The notes: generated from the sequence alone by a model not told the origin. DNA of 64,000 nt from Pontederia crassipes (GCA_030549335.1 CM060196.1:20604501-20668500), one strand, 5' to 3'; positions 21,597 through 36,315 are shown, counted from the stretch's first letter. Translations and numbers: made by a program.

Positions 21597-24500
21597 ATGG
21601 CGACGTCGTCCCTGGTGTCGAAGCCTTTCCTCAAGGGGGGCGCCAGGACCGACGGCCTCCGCCGCCTCTCGTCGCCCTCGTCGCCCTCCCCGCTCCAGAT
21701 CTCTGTCCGGCGCCCGACGTCCCATCAACCGCCTCGAAGACTCGGTGGGTTGGGAGTTCCTTCCTTTGTTTCATTGTTTCGCGTTTCGGAAGCTTATGGG
21801 ACAACGTTTAATTCTGTTCCCTCACTGTTTATGGCTTTTTTATTGAAGAAAATTTTGATTTTTGCGTGCTTCCCGGTTTATAGTTTGATCTACTTGACTG
21901 AAGTTTGGTTCAAATAACTATTTTTATCAGATATCGCAATTGGGCAAATTCATTCAAATAAATTTCACCTTCATTTGTTCCTTTCGACGAACACTCGAAA
22001 ATTCACTTGAAATAGCCAATCGGATTTCGATACAAAAAAAACTCCCCCGGATCCATTTCTTTTTTTTTCAGTTCATTTCAAAATACTTCAATTGGTACGC
22101 GCAAGAAGTAGGCCAATTCCGCAGCTTCTTGTTCAATTTCTCTACTTTTCTCTGATAAGATTGCAATTTTTTTCCTGAAGGCCCTAAACGTTGATTTTTA
22201 TATTCTCCTGTTAATAGTAACCCTGATTGAAAACGTTGGTTGGTTAGCTTACTCTTCTCATTTTGATTAAATTGGACGATGTTTTTTTTAAAATTATATA
22301 TCAGTTAAAACCGACTAGCAGTTCCAATACATTTGCAAGCTATCTGAATTGACATGAGTTCTTTTGCCTATTTAAATCAGCTAAATTGGTATATTGTTTT
22401 TCAGATGCATCTCATATTCATTAGATTAATAAACATGATCTAAGTCCAAATCCAGTGCTGTTAACTGACACGTTTTGGATTAAGAAAGGTTCAAAAAAGG
22501 AACTAACCAACTGAATCACTTATGCAAACAATAAAATAGTTTTGTCTTCTTGTAGTCCACTGGAGAAAGCCATCTTCATTTTGTCAATAAAAGAAGACTT
22601 TTTCCATGAAAGATTTATTTCACATGAGAAGATAATCTGGTAGGTTCTTAATGTATGAAAACTAATGAAGTAATTCATTTGTGGGAGAGCAGAAGTGTGT
22701 GCTGGAGGGGATAAATTTGGAAAGTACTTTGAAGTGATGACTTATGGAGAATCTCATGGAGGAGGTGTTGGCTGTATTATCAGCGGATGCCCACCTGGAG
22801 TTCCTCTTTCTGAAACCGATATGCAAGTTGAACTTGATAGAAGGTTTGAGCACTAGTGGCTGTCTCTTGCATTTGCACCTCCAATTCTATTGTACCTTTT
22901 AATGCAAAAGCATATTCTGGTCTAACATTTTTGGTGTTATACCAGGAGGCCAGGTCAGAGCAGAATAACTACACCAAGGAAGGAGACAGATACATGCCGA
23001 ATTCTTTCAGGGATACATGAAGGTTAGATGGATAGCATGATGGATGCTTCTCACAGTGAATTGATGGTTGATATTTGCTTTTTGCTGATCCATATCATGT
23101 TCTGCAGGTTTGACCACTGGAACTGCAATTTCTGTCTTTGTACCAAACACAGATCAAAGGGGACATGTAAGTGCATAGTAGAACCTCACTTTATCAGTCA
23201 ACACCCTAAATTTTGTCCTTATATATATAAATCCCTGCCAAAAAAAACTTTTGTGAGATGTGCTAATATTCAGTTGGTGGACATAAGAATGAAGAATAGT
23301 ATATATCTTGCTCAATATCTGATAGTGGAGGGGAGAAAATCAGTCATACCTCGTAATTGTATTACCCCTTGTATGATTTCTTATGTACTTGGATAAAGTT
23401 GGATGATTACAAATATTGGCAATCATCTCTCCCACTTTTGAAAGAATAACATCTTTCAAAACAAAAGAATAAGAAACAGACTTTTTAATAAAAGTACAAT
23501 TATGTCTATTTTGGTTGTCTTACGTGATGCACTTGCTTATTTATGTCAGACTTCTACTTCTAAGAACAACTTTTGTATGCTTATTTGCGATTTGAATATC
23601 ATTAGATACTTATCTCTTGTTCAAATTTTATTTGATATTTATTGTCCTTGAGTTAATTATTTAAGCTTTTTCTTGCAGGACTACAAAGAGATGTCAGCAG
23701 CATATAGACCATCACACGCAGATGCCACTTATGACTTCAAGTATGGTCTGAGAGCAATTCAGGTAAAAACATTACTTTCTCCTTTGTTCTTGCTAATAAT
23801 CTGCCCAGTTGTCATTTTTTTATGTAGCATGCATAAGATTATTTCCTTAGAATTGTCTTAACGAATGGAATATTCAGGGAGGTGGTAGATCATCAGCAAG
23901 AGAAACCATTGGAAGAGTTGCAGCTGGAGCTCTTGCAAAGAAGATTCTCAAGATGGCTGCAGGAACTGAGGTAATTTTGTGCATCAATTGATATAATAGA
24001 TAATAGATCATTTCTTGTTAGGGTTGTAAAATGACAGGTACAATTCTGCATCCTTTTACGCCGTACTTTGTCCTTATACTAGATATTCATGGACTTAAGA
24101 CTATAGCTTGTCTAAAGTTGATGTAACCACTTGAAAAGTGCCTGTTGACTTAAGATATAGTCTCCATATTATTGTTTTAAATTTCTATAAAGAACCTTAC
24201 CACCTACCAATCTAAATTCATGTCCTTTTGTAGTGAGAATCTGATTCATGTTTATATAATAATTTAAAATAAAACCTAGAGTGGTCCGCCCCTCGTCTTC
24301 TTCATGGTACTATTTGAATTTTTCCATTTCTAATTCAACAACAACAACAACAACAACAAAACCTTATCCCACTAGGTGGGGATAGTGAAAAATATGAATG
24401 AATATGTGTACAAAGGTAAATGTTTAATTAAAAAATTGGAGAACTAGGTTCTTGAATCTTCTTCAGATGCAACAACAGATTTGGATGTTTTGACTTTTGA

Positions 24501-26010
24501 CTTGCATTGAGTTGCTTCTGTTCTGTTGTTATTCAGATCCTAGCATATGTTTCTCAAGTACACCAAGTTGTGCTTCCTGAAGGGGTTGTTGATCATGAAA
24601 CATTGACACTTGATCAGGTGAGTCCTTGTTGATCCTTCTAACAAGTTATATTCCTGTATACTATTGTTTTAAAACTTCTTCTCAAAATTTCCAGATTGAA
24701 AGCAATATCGTAAGGTGTCCTGATGAAGAATATGCTGAAAAAATGATTAATGCAATTGATGTTGTCCGTGTTAAAGGGGACTCCGTTGGTGGTGTTGTGA
24801 CGTGCATTGCTAGAAATGTCCCACGTGTAAGTACTATAACTGAATTTGCTGCTTGACTTACAATAATATTCTTCGTAGTAAACTTGAACCAATGCAATCG
24901 TTTCTGCTGTGTGTTGTGACATGCATTTTAAATACCATTCTCAAAATTGTTATTGTGTTGTAGGGTCTTGGTTGTCCGGTCTTTGATAAACTTGAAGCGG
25001 ATTTGGCGAAAGCTATGTTATCTCTCCCTGCTACCAAGGGATTTGAGATTGGCAGTGGATTTGCAGGTACATAGTTATTGAGCTGCATCTCAAAATATAT
25101 CTATTGTAGTTTCTTCAGTGTGTAAACTATAAGTAATGATAGGTACTTGTTTTGTTCAAGTACGTCTGGTATTTAAAATGTTATCTTATAATTGTAATCA
25201 GGTACCTTTATGACTGGAAGTGAGCACAACGATGAGTTTTATCTAGAGGAAAATGGAAACATTAGAACAAAGACAAACAGATCGGGCGGTATACAGGTCA
25301 ATTTTATTCTACATTTAACTGTACTTCAAACTTCAGTATCAACAAAATTCTGGCTTCCTAAACATTCAGGATTTATATCTATAGGGAGGCATATCCAATG
25401 GAGAAACTATAAATATCAGAATAGCTTTCAAACCCACATCTACGATTGGGGTAAGCTGATTCTATTACTTCACATCATCTTGTGTTGAATTACTTATATT
25501 CGTATTAGGCCTAACTAAGTGTAGAGAACTTGGAACTCTTACATTCCCATTCTATTAAAATAGTTAGACTAGGCATTTTTTTGCAGAATTATTATCTACC
25601 TCTTTAAATTGCATGGTTGATTCATTCTACTTTTTGTCGATTATCTAGTGGAGCTTAATGTTATTCATGTGTCTCGTAATTTTGATTTCTGCAGAAGAAA
25701 CAGAATACCGTGACTAGAGATCGGCATGAAACTGAACTTATAGCAAGGGGTCGCCATGATCCTTGCGTGGTTCCTCGAGGTACATGTTTAATTAATTTCA
25801 CTTTTAAACTCTAAATATATAATCACGCCGAGATTCACTTCCGACGCTATTGCAGCTGTTCCTATGGTGGAAACAATGGTTGCTCTGGTGCTGTTGGACC
25901 ACTTGATGGCACAAACGGCACAATGCGGATTACTTCCTGTAGGCACCGGACTCCAAGAACCATTAGTTTCAACCCCCAATGGATCGTTGCCTACTGCCAA
26001 CCTTGCCTAG
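21597..26010 (+). CDS. Chorismate synthase, plastid (intact copy)
   Basis: This enzyme catalyses the last shikimate-pathway step, converting 5-enolpyruvylshikimate-3-phosphate to chorismate using reduced FMN, in the plastid stroma. Thirteen exons: 21597-21744, 22693-22843, 22949-23022, 23108-23166, 23679-23762, 23878-23970, 24537-24617, 24695-24826, 24964-25066, 25202-25296, 25385-25450, 25695-25779 and 25856-26010. All have GT-AG borders and join in frame to 441 residues. Residues 1 to about 50 are Ser/Arg-rich without acidic residues, as in a chloroplast transit peptide. The family signatures are present: [10 protein letters not shown] near residue 68, [15 protein letters not shown] in exon 6, GSGFAG in exon 9 and [15 protein letters not shown] near residue 382. 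An upstream in-frame ATG at 21507 exists, but 21597 matches the MA-(Ser/Thr) start usual for plastid proteins. The CDS is complete with no defects seen. One oddity is [13 protein letters not shown] where most plants have [13 protein letters not shown]. Confidence 0.96.
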
Positions 26011-26282
26011 TGCAGAAATCTTGCTAGTTTTGCTCTTAAGATCTTTCGGGACTCCAGAGTATCTTATTTGTTTTCTTACATGAATCATGTCATTGAGCTA
26101 TAAGTTGCTTTAAGGTAATATTTTCTCTTTTATTTTTTTCTTCGGAATCAAGACATTATAAAAGAACAAGGCTATTATATGGCAATTACAAAGATTGAAT
26201 AAGATTGTTATGAAACTTGAATATATCCCTTACCCAGCGATTCATTTACTTAGCAGCTCCTTGGCCTCAATTGGATTCATCT
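22529..26282 (+). repeat. Right copy of the tandem duplication
   Basis: Homologous to 1-13283 minus the chromovirus. It lacks 359 bp of intron 6 present in the left copy (left 10920-11278; junction here after 24250). The break shares only a TG dinucleotide with its other end, which fits microhomology-mediated deletion. Homology also extends 272 bp past the stop codon, to 26282, where the two flanks diverge. Confidence 0.93.
24336..24381 (-). mobile_element. RTE-type LINE/SINE 3' tail in intron 6, copy 2
   Basis: The orthologous position and sequence to 11364-11406, with one extra CAA unit. On the minus strand it is a CTAGTGGGATAAGG..(TTG)n tail. Its presence in both copies dates it before the tandem duplication. 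Confidence 0.6.
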
Positions 26283-27896
26283 GATCAAGAAATTTATTTG
26301 ATGCTCAATACCTCTTAACTGGTGGAAGACCCATCAGAAGCTCTCTGAAAAAAATAAAAAAATTAACATCAACATACTCTTTCTCATGATTAACTGATAT
26401 AATCGGACTTGTTCCGATTTTAAAGGTATCAATCAAAGAAGCTTGCTCCCATGATGAAAGGAATAGATGTTAGTATGATCATTAAGCTCTACCCATTTAT
26501 CAAACTGCCATGGACGTCCTGATGCGTCCAATGCTTAGGGTGAGATAAAAAGAAAAACTGGTAAATGGAATAATCCCTCGAAACAATGCAAAAGAAGAAG
26601 ACGCAAAATCTTCGCACCTAGAAAGATAAATAACAGTTGGCGTTCAGGAGTTGAAAGCAGAATACGGTCTTTATTTTATTGGAAATAAAATAGAGACGTA
26701 AACGGGATTTTTTTTTTGGTCTGCCTCCGGCTAAAATCCTAACTCACAAAGGCTAAAATTATCCTTCCGCGAATAATAGTTGAATAAACGAAGCAAAAGA
26801 CTCCTAACGTCAAAGACTTTTTTGAGATCAGTAATTAGCAGTCAACGTGAGCAAGCTCCAAGTCTTGTTGCACCTCCAACGGTGACTCCTCTTCGTTCGT
26901 CCACCAATTTAGACGAACACGAGCCAATCTTCCCGAACTAGCAGCACCGTCAACACGAAACATCAAAAACACCTCCCTGGTCTTTTAATTTCTTGTGATC
27001 GTTGCTCTGTTCCTTTTTACGATGATTATTAGCGCATACATTTTTTTTTTCGATCGAGAGTATTCAAAACTTTTTTTCGAAACTATTACAACTTATTAGC
27101 AATGTTCAAAATTATTAACACCTTAATTCTGCTACGAAGAATTTATGATGGGTGTCTAAACATGCCTCTTACTATTAAGATTGAATGGTTAAGATCTTAC
27201 TTATTAATAAGAGAATATTTTAAAAATGATAAATATTTTAGGAATAAATTTATCGAACTTAAATTTTAAATTAGATCTCATTAGGCTTTTTATCAATTTT
27301 TAAGCCAACTTAAAGAACATATTAAAAATAAAAATATATATTAAATTTTGTTTAATTATTTTTTTATCATTATAAATATATCATTAATTTTTAAGCCATC
27401 TTAAAGAACATATTAAAAATAAAAAATATATATTAAATTTTATTTAATTAATTATTTATCATTATAAATATATCATTAATTAGTATTTAGAAAATTATAT
27501 TAATTATATGATCAGATTTATTGGTCTGGATGAGACTTTTGCTCCATAGAGGGTGTCGTCAAAATTCTGACTTATTCCATACTATTATTCACCTCACAGA
27601 AGGTTAATTCGGAGCCATAAAGAAATTTCTCAAGGCACCAACCCATATAAAAAGAAATATTTGAGGAGCATACTGATATATAACTTCTGGTGGAAATTTA
27701 AGGACTAATATATAATATGTTAAACCATGAAAAATCAAGTGCGAAGCAAAAGGCTGGTTCATCAACTTAAAAGATGCTACAAAGCGTCATAAAAGAAAAT
27801 TACAGATTCAGAGTACAGCTCAACAACCTGCAGTAGCAAAATTTAACCTCAGGAACAACGGCAAAAGATGCTGCCAGCTAAAAGATTTTGTTCTGC
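26283..27896. other. Spacer between two convergent genes; no gene seen
   Basis: The 3' flank of chorismate synthase (plus) faces the 3' flank of the L23a gene (minus). Positions 26530-27000 are moderately GC-rich and may be an old repeat, but no coding match or terminal structure was found. Positions 27120-27500 hold AT-rich tandem units described separately. Positions 27700-27896 are probably 3' UTR of the L23a gene. Confidence 0.45.
27185..27480. repeat. AT-rich dispersed repeat with a 91-bp tandem duplication
   Basis: Two adjacent units of 91 bp (27295-27385 and 27386 to about 27478) both read TTTTTAAGCCA.CTTAAAG, then ATATTAAAAATAAA and ATATTAAATTTT, and end TTATCATTATAAATATATC. The units differ at only a few positions. 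A related inverted copy lies at 47479-47690, with matching CATATTAAAAATAAA, TATATTAAATTT and TTATCATTATAAATATAT words on its minus strand. This points to a dispersed family, possibly a MITE, of unknown ends. Confidence 0.6.
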
Positions 27897-29799
<1,903 letters not shown>

Positions 29800-30790
29800 T
29801 AGATAATTCTAAATAGGACCTCAAGAACTATTATCTGCAGAGAGTAAAGAAATTAGATTCATCAGGCATGAAAATCCGCCTTGAATACAAAAACAGTGCA
29901 TAGTAGTCATTAATGACACGTAAATCCAGCTCAAGAGATGTGCTTGGAGATATAGATGGCGTGCAAAATAATAAAAGGAATGTTTTACGGGTAATAACAA
30001 AACAAACATTATGAAGCTCCCTAAGGGTATTGGTTGGTTTCACATTCATGCTATTCATCATTCTTGGTGCTCATTCATATCTGTGCTATACTATAATTTT
30101 TTTGGCCTAAAAGTATGGAGAAGGGCAATATCCGAAAGCAGAACTATATGTACTTCGAAATTATAAGACGACCACCATCTCTCAAGAGTCTTCCCTAACT
30201 TGGTTACTTCGTGTTTTTTAGGTACAGAGTTAAACATCAGTTTCAGAATATAACATGCTACCAAAAACCCTTTCAAGATGAAAACTAAACTAAAGACGGG
30301 AATTTTACAGCGACCAATATATTTAAAAAAACTTAATAAATCTCAAATAGATCAGAAATTTAGCTGAATAGAAATAAATCCATAAACGGCACAACATGCA
30401 ACACATTTGAACAAAGCAAGGCCATGTTATTAGAATGCTCCTACAGCCCGCAGGTACACGACACATATCTATGCACGGATCAGCACTACAAAAGATGAAT
30501 ATAAAGAAGGGCAAGTGCAGTAGATCAGCGGATAACACGACAGACTGCAAGAAAACGTCTCTTTTAATGAAGTGACAAAGACATGTAAAAATCGAAATGT
30601 AAGAGAAGGTGAAGTCCTAACACTCAATGGAAGGAAGAAATCAAACGCAGAAAAGGAGCAGGAATGCAACAAGAATCGAACCGAAAACATAAAAGAATGA
30701 CCACACATGCACAAAGAAAAAAAACGATATTTGCTTGGGGGTTTCGACGAGATACCCTCTTCTGCGCCTCCACCTCTTCTCCCTTCGCAC
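29800..30790 (-). other. 5' UTR and leader intron of the L23a gene
   Basis: Read on the minus strand, a short GC-richer leader (about 30790-30756) ends AGAGG followed by GTATCT. An AT-rich stretch of about 920 bp then ends in TCTCTGCAG at 29835-29843, just before the leader piece that holds the ATG. Leader introns are common in plant ribosomal protein genes and often raise expression. The assignment rests on splice-site appearance only. No coding potential was seen inside. Confidence 0.55.
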
Positions 30791-30795
30791 GAGCA

Positions 30796-30804
30796 AAACC
30801 CTAA
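30796..30804 (-). promoter_or_regulatory. Telo-box of the L23a promoter
   Basis: AAACCCTAA on the plus strand (TTAGGGTTT on the coding strand), placed at about the expected transcription start of the L23a gene. Telo-boxes occur in most plant ribosomal protein and translation-factor promoters, where they act with site II elements in dividing cells. Confidence 0.7.
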
Positions 30805-30928
30805 CGGAAGGAAGGCATTTTAAGGCCACGAGGAAGAATCCGTAGCCGTCCGTTAATGATGGGGGTAAACTGACGTTGCAGATTTCTCCAGGCAATCTGG
30901 ATATCCTGCGCACTATAAAGCTCATAGT

Positions 30929-31003
30929 TGGGCTTCATCTACTTAAAACTTATACAATGTGCAGCCCATTTGTAGGTCCAGCATGGTCCATTTGGACTGG
31001 GCC
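30929..31003 (-). promoter_or_regulatory. Three site II (TGGGCY) motifs upstream of L23a
   Basis: TGGGCT at 30929-30934, AGCCCA (TGGGCT on the minus strand) at 30963-30968 and TGGGCC at 30998-31003. They cluster within 75 bp and lie about 130-200 bp upstream of the telo-box. Site II motifs are TCP-factor binding sites that co-occur with telo-boxes in ribosomal protein promoters. Confidence 0.65.
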
Positions 31004-32459
31004 GTAAAAATCACTTCGGAATCAGAAATTTAAGAGATGAGGCTACTCTCATATACTGTATAGAAACTTTACTTTTATTACTACTATTTTCTAAAAAAAA
31101 CATTTGACAATGATTTTAGATTTAAATTACTTAAATTATGTTGTTTAATCTTGTGGTGCTTCAGGCGGGCAACTCGAGAAAGTGGTCAATCAATTGTAAG
31201 ACCCCCAAATTTTAGAAGTTGAATTCACCGTGATGTTATATGTACATTCTTTCTGGTAATTTATAATTCCAATTATTATACACAACACATAATGGTCCGT
31301 TTGGTTGGAGGTTTATTAATTCGATAATAAGAATTAGTATTTTTTAGATTTAGAGATTCTTTCTAATTATTTTTTTGGGATGTAAAGCACTATTTCTGAA
31401 CATCAATCTTTTGTATTTTATCATAGTGTTTGGTTCATAAGAAGAATAAAAGGAGAATATGATTACTACTTTTTTAAAATGACAACTTCGCCCTTCAATT
31501 TTTTATAAATTCCTTAGATACGTGTCTGGTTCATCACGCTCCAAAAACTCACCATTGTAAAGCCTCATCTTCATCGATCAAGTCAAACGAGAAGCTTTAT
31601 CGACAGATTTCTTTGCCTTTGTCTTCCCTCTCCGTTGACATTGCAAACAATGTCTTGTCTTGTTTCTGCACATGTGACGTCAAGATATATTCATTTATTA
31701 TTTTAGTTTTACTTTTCCTTTTTGAATGAAAATTAGAACACATTTATAGATGCAACTGCATCTATTTAAAGGTTTTTTCTACAAAATAAAAGGTTTCTTA
31801 TTTATTTGTTAACTTACGTAAATTCTTGATTTTGATCATGTATACTACTCAAATTGTTATAGCAATCTATACATTTTTCCTATAATCAATTTCGGTTAGT
31901 GTTAAAGATGGCATCCTATTCACGTGAAAATGAGCCCCCTTATTATGGAGACAACACATTTTTTATAGCAATTTCTTGTGACATAGAAGGTGAAAATCTT
32001 ACAATAGCATTTCATAGTTCATGAGAACAATCAATAAAAAAAATAGAACAATGTGATCATTCATCTCATTGAATCCCAATTACACTTGAACGTTTCAATG
32101 TTTCATAATAGTCATAAATCCATACATAATAATTGAAGTGCAAATAATATTACATCAATGCATATAACTTTTAGAGGCTGACATTGATACAGAACCATAA
32201 ATTCATAGATGCTAATTAGACAAAAAAATATATGAATACATCTCCGCTTCTCCTCAACCTCTTCTATCATAACCTCTCATATGTGATATTATTTCCTACA
32301 CATAGATAACCTCTTCTAATGATGCATTATTGCTAAAATGAATAAAATTGAATAATCATCTGACTAAGAAAACATTTACGTACTCCCACAAGAGCGATGT
32401 GCATTCCATATTTTTTTAGCTATGTCACCACGAAGTTGCTCTCCCCTATTAGTTTCAGC

Positions 32460-33660
32460 AACTCCATTTAACATTGTCGGATATATGTCTCCAACATTAA
32501 TTTCTGTAAGGTCAGGGGATATAATACTATTGAAGTAATGATCATTTCCTTCAAATTGACTAATAAAATTATGAATGACACAACAACTACGACAATGTGT
32601 TGTTTTACTGTGAAAGGAAATGAAATTGGTGACTGAAGTATTGTAAATTGTGCCTTCAATATGTCAAATGCCTTTTCAACGCAACTTCTTAACAGAGCAT
32701 GTCTGAGATTATAGAGATCCTTTGCATTTCTATGTCTTCTTGCGCGAGGATTATTGTATGCACCCAAATGATACCTACCATCTTGATATGGTGTTAAAAA
32801 TTTATTGGAATTAGCATATCCTAAATCAACAAGAAAATATTTACTTGTTTCATAATGAATAATTATTTGATTAGTCATAAATTTATAATTGATAAAATGA
32901 GAAGGTTAAAAATTAATAATATCTTCAGTTATAACAAACCCTCCTTCTATGCACCACAGAAGTACTCTCATATCTATTGTCGATCACTCCCATCTACAAA
33001 TAGAAAGAGATGAATGGTCAAAAAAATGTCACAGCCATAACATTTTGTGAAATGAAACCTTTGCGATTTCGATATTGAGGATGCTTAGAATTCTTAATTA
33101 TAGCAAGAATGTGTGTTCCGTCAACAGCACCAAGTGCATTCTATGATGGCAATAAATATTAGGCACAAAAAATATGTTAATATGAATAAAGAGCTATAAA
33201 GTTAGATGACATATCGGAAAAAATGGATAAAAAAATGATTTCCACGTATGCGAGGATGAACACTTGCATCTCCACTTGGCATTGAAATGAACTCATTACT
33301 TAAAGCACATATAGCATTAAGAACTTTGTTAAAGTGACATGAAATTTTGAAATTTTTCTGACAGATTTCTATTGGAAACATTATGACCTATGCAATGTAA
33401 AAAAAAAGCCAGTTGTTCTCGAGCAATAATATGTCTCGTAATAGAAATGAGTCCCCTAGAGACAAGTAACTCTTCAAGCTTACAAAACATTGTATTCATC
33501 ACTCCAAATTCGTCAAAGCATGTAATTGGATGGTCACTTAACATTTCTGTAATCACTCCAAAATGGGCACATACTATAGAAAATTTCACTTGTTGTCATC
33601 ATTGCAATTGCTAGTTCATAAAATTCTTTATCCTCAAGCAATATTTTCTTGATGTTGTTG
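32460..33660 (-). pseudogene. HARBI1/ALP1-like DDE transposase (degenerate)
   Basis: Three blocks in order on the minus strand match HARBI1-type nucleases. About 33589-33329 is the N-terminal helical region (REQLAFFLHCIGHNVSNRN-like). About 33140-33030 holds the first catalytic Asp in AVDGTHI (codon 33122-33120). About 32878-32460 holds the second Asp in YFLVDLGYAN (codon 32827-32825) and the Glu in CVEKAFDILKAQF (codon 32677-32675). All three catalytic residues survive, but stops and frameshifts separate the blocks, for example a stop shortly after NVMAVTFF near 33025. The usual WEGSA.DSRVL segment is scrambled near 32960. Confidence 0.85.
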
Positions 33661-34059
33661 CTATACATCTATGTGGGAGGAGAAAATGGGAATAAAAAAA
33701 CTTAGAATGGACATATAAGCTACACAAGAAAAAATAGTTGAAAGACAACAAAAAAGAATGCACATCAAAATAAAGAAGGAAAAGATATTTGCATGCCCAA
33801 AATGTTCATGATAATATAGCTAGTTGTAGACATTACAAACTAGATAATATTGGTCCACAATATATAGTCAAAACATCTTACTTTGTCTACTAGACAATAT
33901 ACACCAGTATGGACGCCCAATTGTTTCATGACAAAGCCTATAATATCTTTCACATCCAAAAAAGAACATTTGTGCTGGCATTGTCATGATACATTCCTAG
34001 TACATGGAAATAGATTTTAATAGGCATTACAATCTCAAAAAGTTCACTAATCTACTAAA

Positions 34060-35480
34060 TAACTAATCATGATGAAGGTCTTGCTTTAGATGACTCAACA
34101 CCTCTAGTCGAAGAACCAAATATACATGTGTTAGCATTATCAATATTCGTCCTCGGTGCAATCCAACAGTTGCAGCGGAAGGCATGGCATCACTTTGTGC
34201 AAAGGAGGTAGAATCCCTATTAGATGTTGAAACCATAGGAGAATATCCAGGCATATGATTAGTTTTAGCTTGACCAGGAAATGTGGCACTAGCAGGTGAA
34301 GGACTAGTAGAACTAGTTCCAAATGCGAAGGCAAACTCGGTGGCACCAAGACTACTAGAAGATGCATATGGAGTGGCTGATTGTGTCCGGAATGCTGGTG
34401 AGAGCTTGTGATAATATTCCATAACTTTCAAGGTCATCCGTGGCACTATCGTATCATCATCACACATCATAAAGGCCCAATGATTTTATGCATTTTGAAA
34501 CATTCTATAATTGCAATCTTTTCTATTCAATGGTCAAGTTTGAACCTTTTATCTTAGTCTAGCATAACATGACTCTCCAGAGTATGCCTCTTCCTTTTGA
34601 AAAATCTCGTGTGATATTTTAAGTATTTTCTTGCCTTGTTCTGCAAGATCAATCATAACTTGATAAGCACAAGGGCACCTTGTTTTTACGTTGTGTTTGC
34701 CCAATAGAATTAGGCCTACATCTTTTCCTCGTTGATAAAAATTGTGCATTAGAAATTGAACTTGGATTATCAACTAGCACATCTGGTATGGATTGATCAG
34801 AAGATTCGTTCAATGTGAAACCATAATTAGCATTAGGAGTGGGACTCTGATTATGTAGATCCTCAGTGATGTTTAGGCTATCAACATTAATTTCATTCAC
34901 ATCATCATCAGATGATTCATACGAGCGTACTACAGTTGGCATGGCAGTTGTATTCCCTCGCCTTCCGGTAGCTATATTTTTTTGAAAATAAAATAAAACA
35001 TATCTTCGTATATGGGAAAAGGCTTGTCCTTAAGTCTGGCATAGTCCTTGTTTGTTTGTTAAATGATAAAGAAAATCAGTTCACATCTATTTAGGTAGGC
35101 ATTATAAGGATAATAAGTTGATGAGCATATTTATAACTCATTACGATCACCTCATCTCACATGGCATCATCTCCAATTGGCATGTGCTTTTCAAAATCCC
35201 AGCTCCAACCACTTTTATTAGCAAGCTTTTGGTACGTTTGAAAAAATTTTCTTCAGTCCTTTCAACCTATGTTTTAAATAATTCACATTATATTTTTTTT
35301 TTTCATTTTAGCATTGAATGTGTTGGTCATTCGTTTCCATGTTTCAACTGAGAATACACCATTTATGGTTTCCATCCAAATGCTCCTGTCGCATAAGACT
35401 AATCATCATAGCATCTAGTTCTGGTGGCCAATTGGCTAGCCACTTTGCGTGACATGAAGCACGTTTTTTTGCGAGGACTC
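34060..35480 (-). pseudogene. Harbinger ORF1, Myb/SANT-like DNA-binding protein (degenerate)
   Basis: On the minus strand, the stretch near 35450-35350 reads WPPELDAMMISLMRQEHLDGN, and 35215-35150 reads GWSWDFEKHMPIGDDAM. This resembles the Myb/SANT-like domain of plant Harbinger ORF1 proteins (W..LD..F..LM..E...GNR). Downstream open stretches at 34942-34649 (Ser/Asp-rich) and 34470-34063 (Ser/Thr/Pro-rich) fit the poorly conserved linker and C-terminal part. Several stops and shifts interrupt it. In active PIF/Harbinger elements this protein carries the transposase to the nucleus and binds the ends. Confidence 0.6.
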
Positions 35481-36315
35481 TATGTTCATGGTTAATCCTT
35501 TGTCTACATTCCACAAAAATATCACAAATTTTATGATTTGAAATTCATTAATGCATTCTCTATATAGTAGATAAAGAAAAGAACAATCCTAATATGAAAA
35601 AATCACTGGAATACATATAAAAAGGAAAAATGCAACTCCAAACAAAAAGAAAGGAGAGATCTGGTGCTACAAAAGTGAAAGATTAAAAGAAAACATTGTA
35701 TGCATAAGAAAAAAATACACAATAATATTTGGGATGAAAATAACAATGCAAAGTTGGAAAGGAGAGATTCCATTGGTAGAACATTAGGGATAAAACATAA
35801 AGAAAAATCATTTTGGGACATCAAGCAAGATGACAAAAAATAAAGTAAATAAAAAATAGGGTAAACCAAAGAGAATGGCTCTCAAAATACATACCTTGAC
35901 AATGAACTTCGCTCGATCTAACAATGGAATCCAAGATGTCTTTCAGAATGATGAGATATTGTTGTAGCAAAGTGATGAACACGGCTAGGGCAAAATACAC
36001 ACCCTCACTTGGCAGCACGCAGCTAGGGCAAGAGACCGCTCTCTTTTGACGACAATTTTTTTTATATCAATCTCTACTAGAAAGAGAAATATTTAAAAAT
36101 GACACAACATGCCCTTCAACCTTTTTGCCTTAAATTTGATTGGATTAATGTGTTCCATGTGAAGTAGGAACTTCATAATCTCGCGTTCACTTGTTCTTGG
36201 ATTAAAATTGTGTGGACCTCACATGGTTAAAATATGAGTTGTTTGGTTAAAATAGAGAGAATAATAATATTATTCTCCAACCAAACAGGGCCAATGGGAA
36301 CATAATCAAATGGAG

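Larger units (their letters stand above)
31294..36292 (-). mobile_element. PIF/Harbinger DNA transposon, 5.0 kb
   Basis: The ends are inverted repeats: GGTCCGTTTGGTTGGAG at 31294 and, on the minus strand from 36292, GGCCCTGTTTGGTTGGAG. This is the GG(T/C)C-TGTTTGG terminus of plant PIF/Harbinger elements. A 3-bp AAT directly borders both ends (31291-31293, 36293-36295) and fits the 3-bp target duplication of the superfamily, although TWA is more usual. Inside, on the minus strand, are two degenerate genes in the family order: a Myb/SANT-like protein and then a DDE nuclease. Both are broken by stops and frameshifts, so the copy is dead, but the length and ends suggest a formerly autonomous element. 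Confidence 0.88.
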
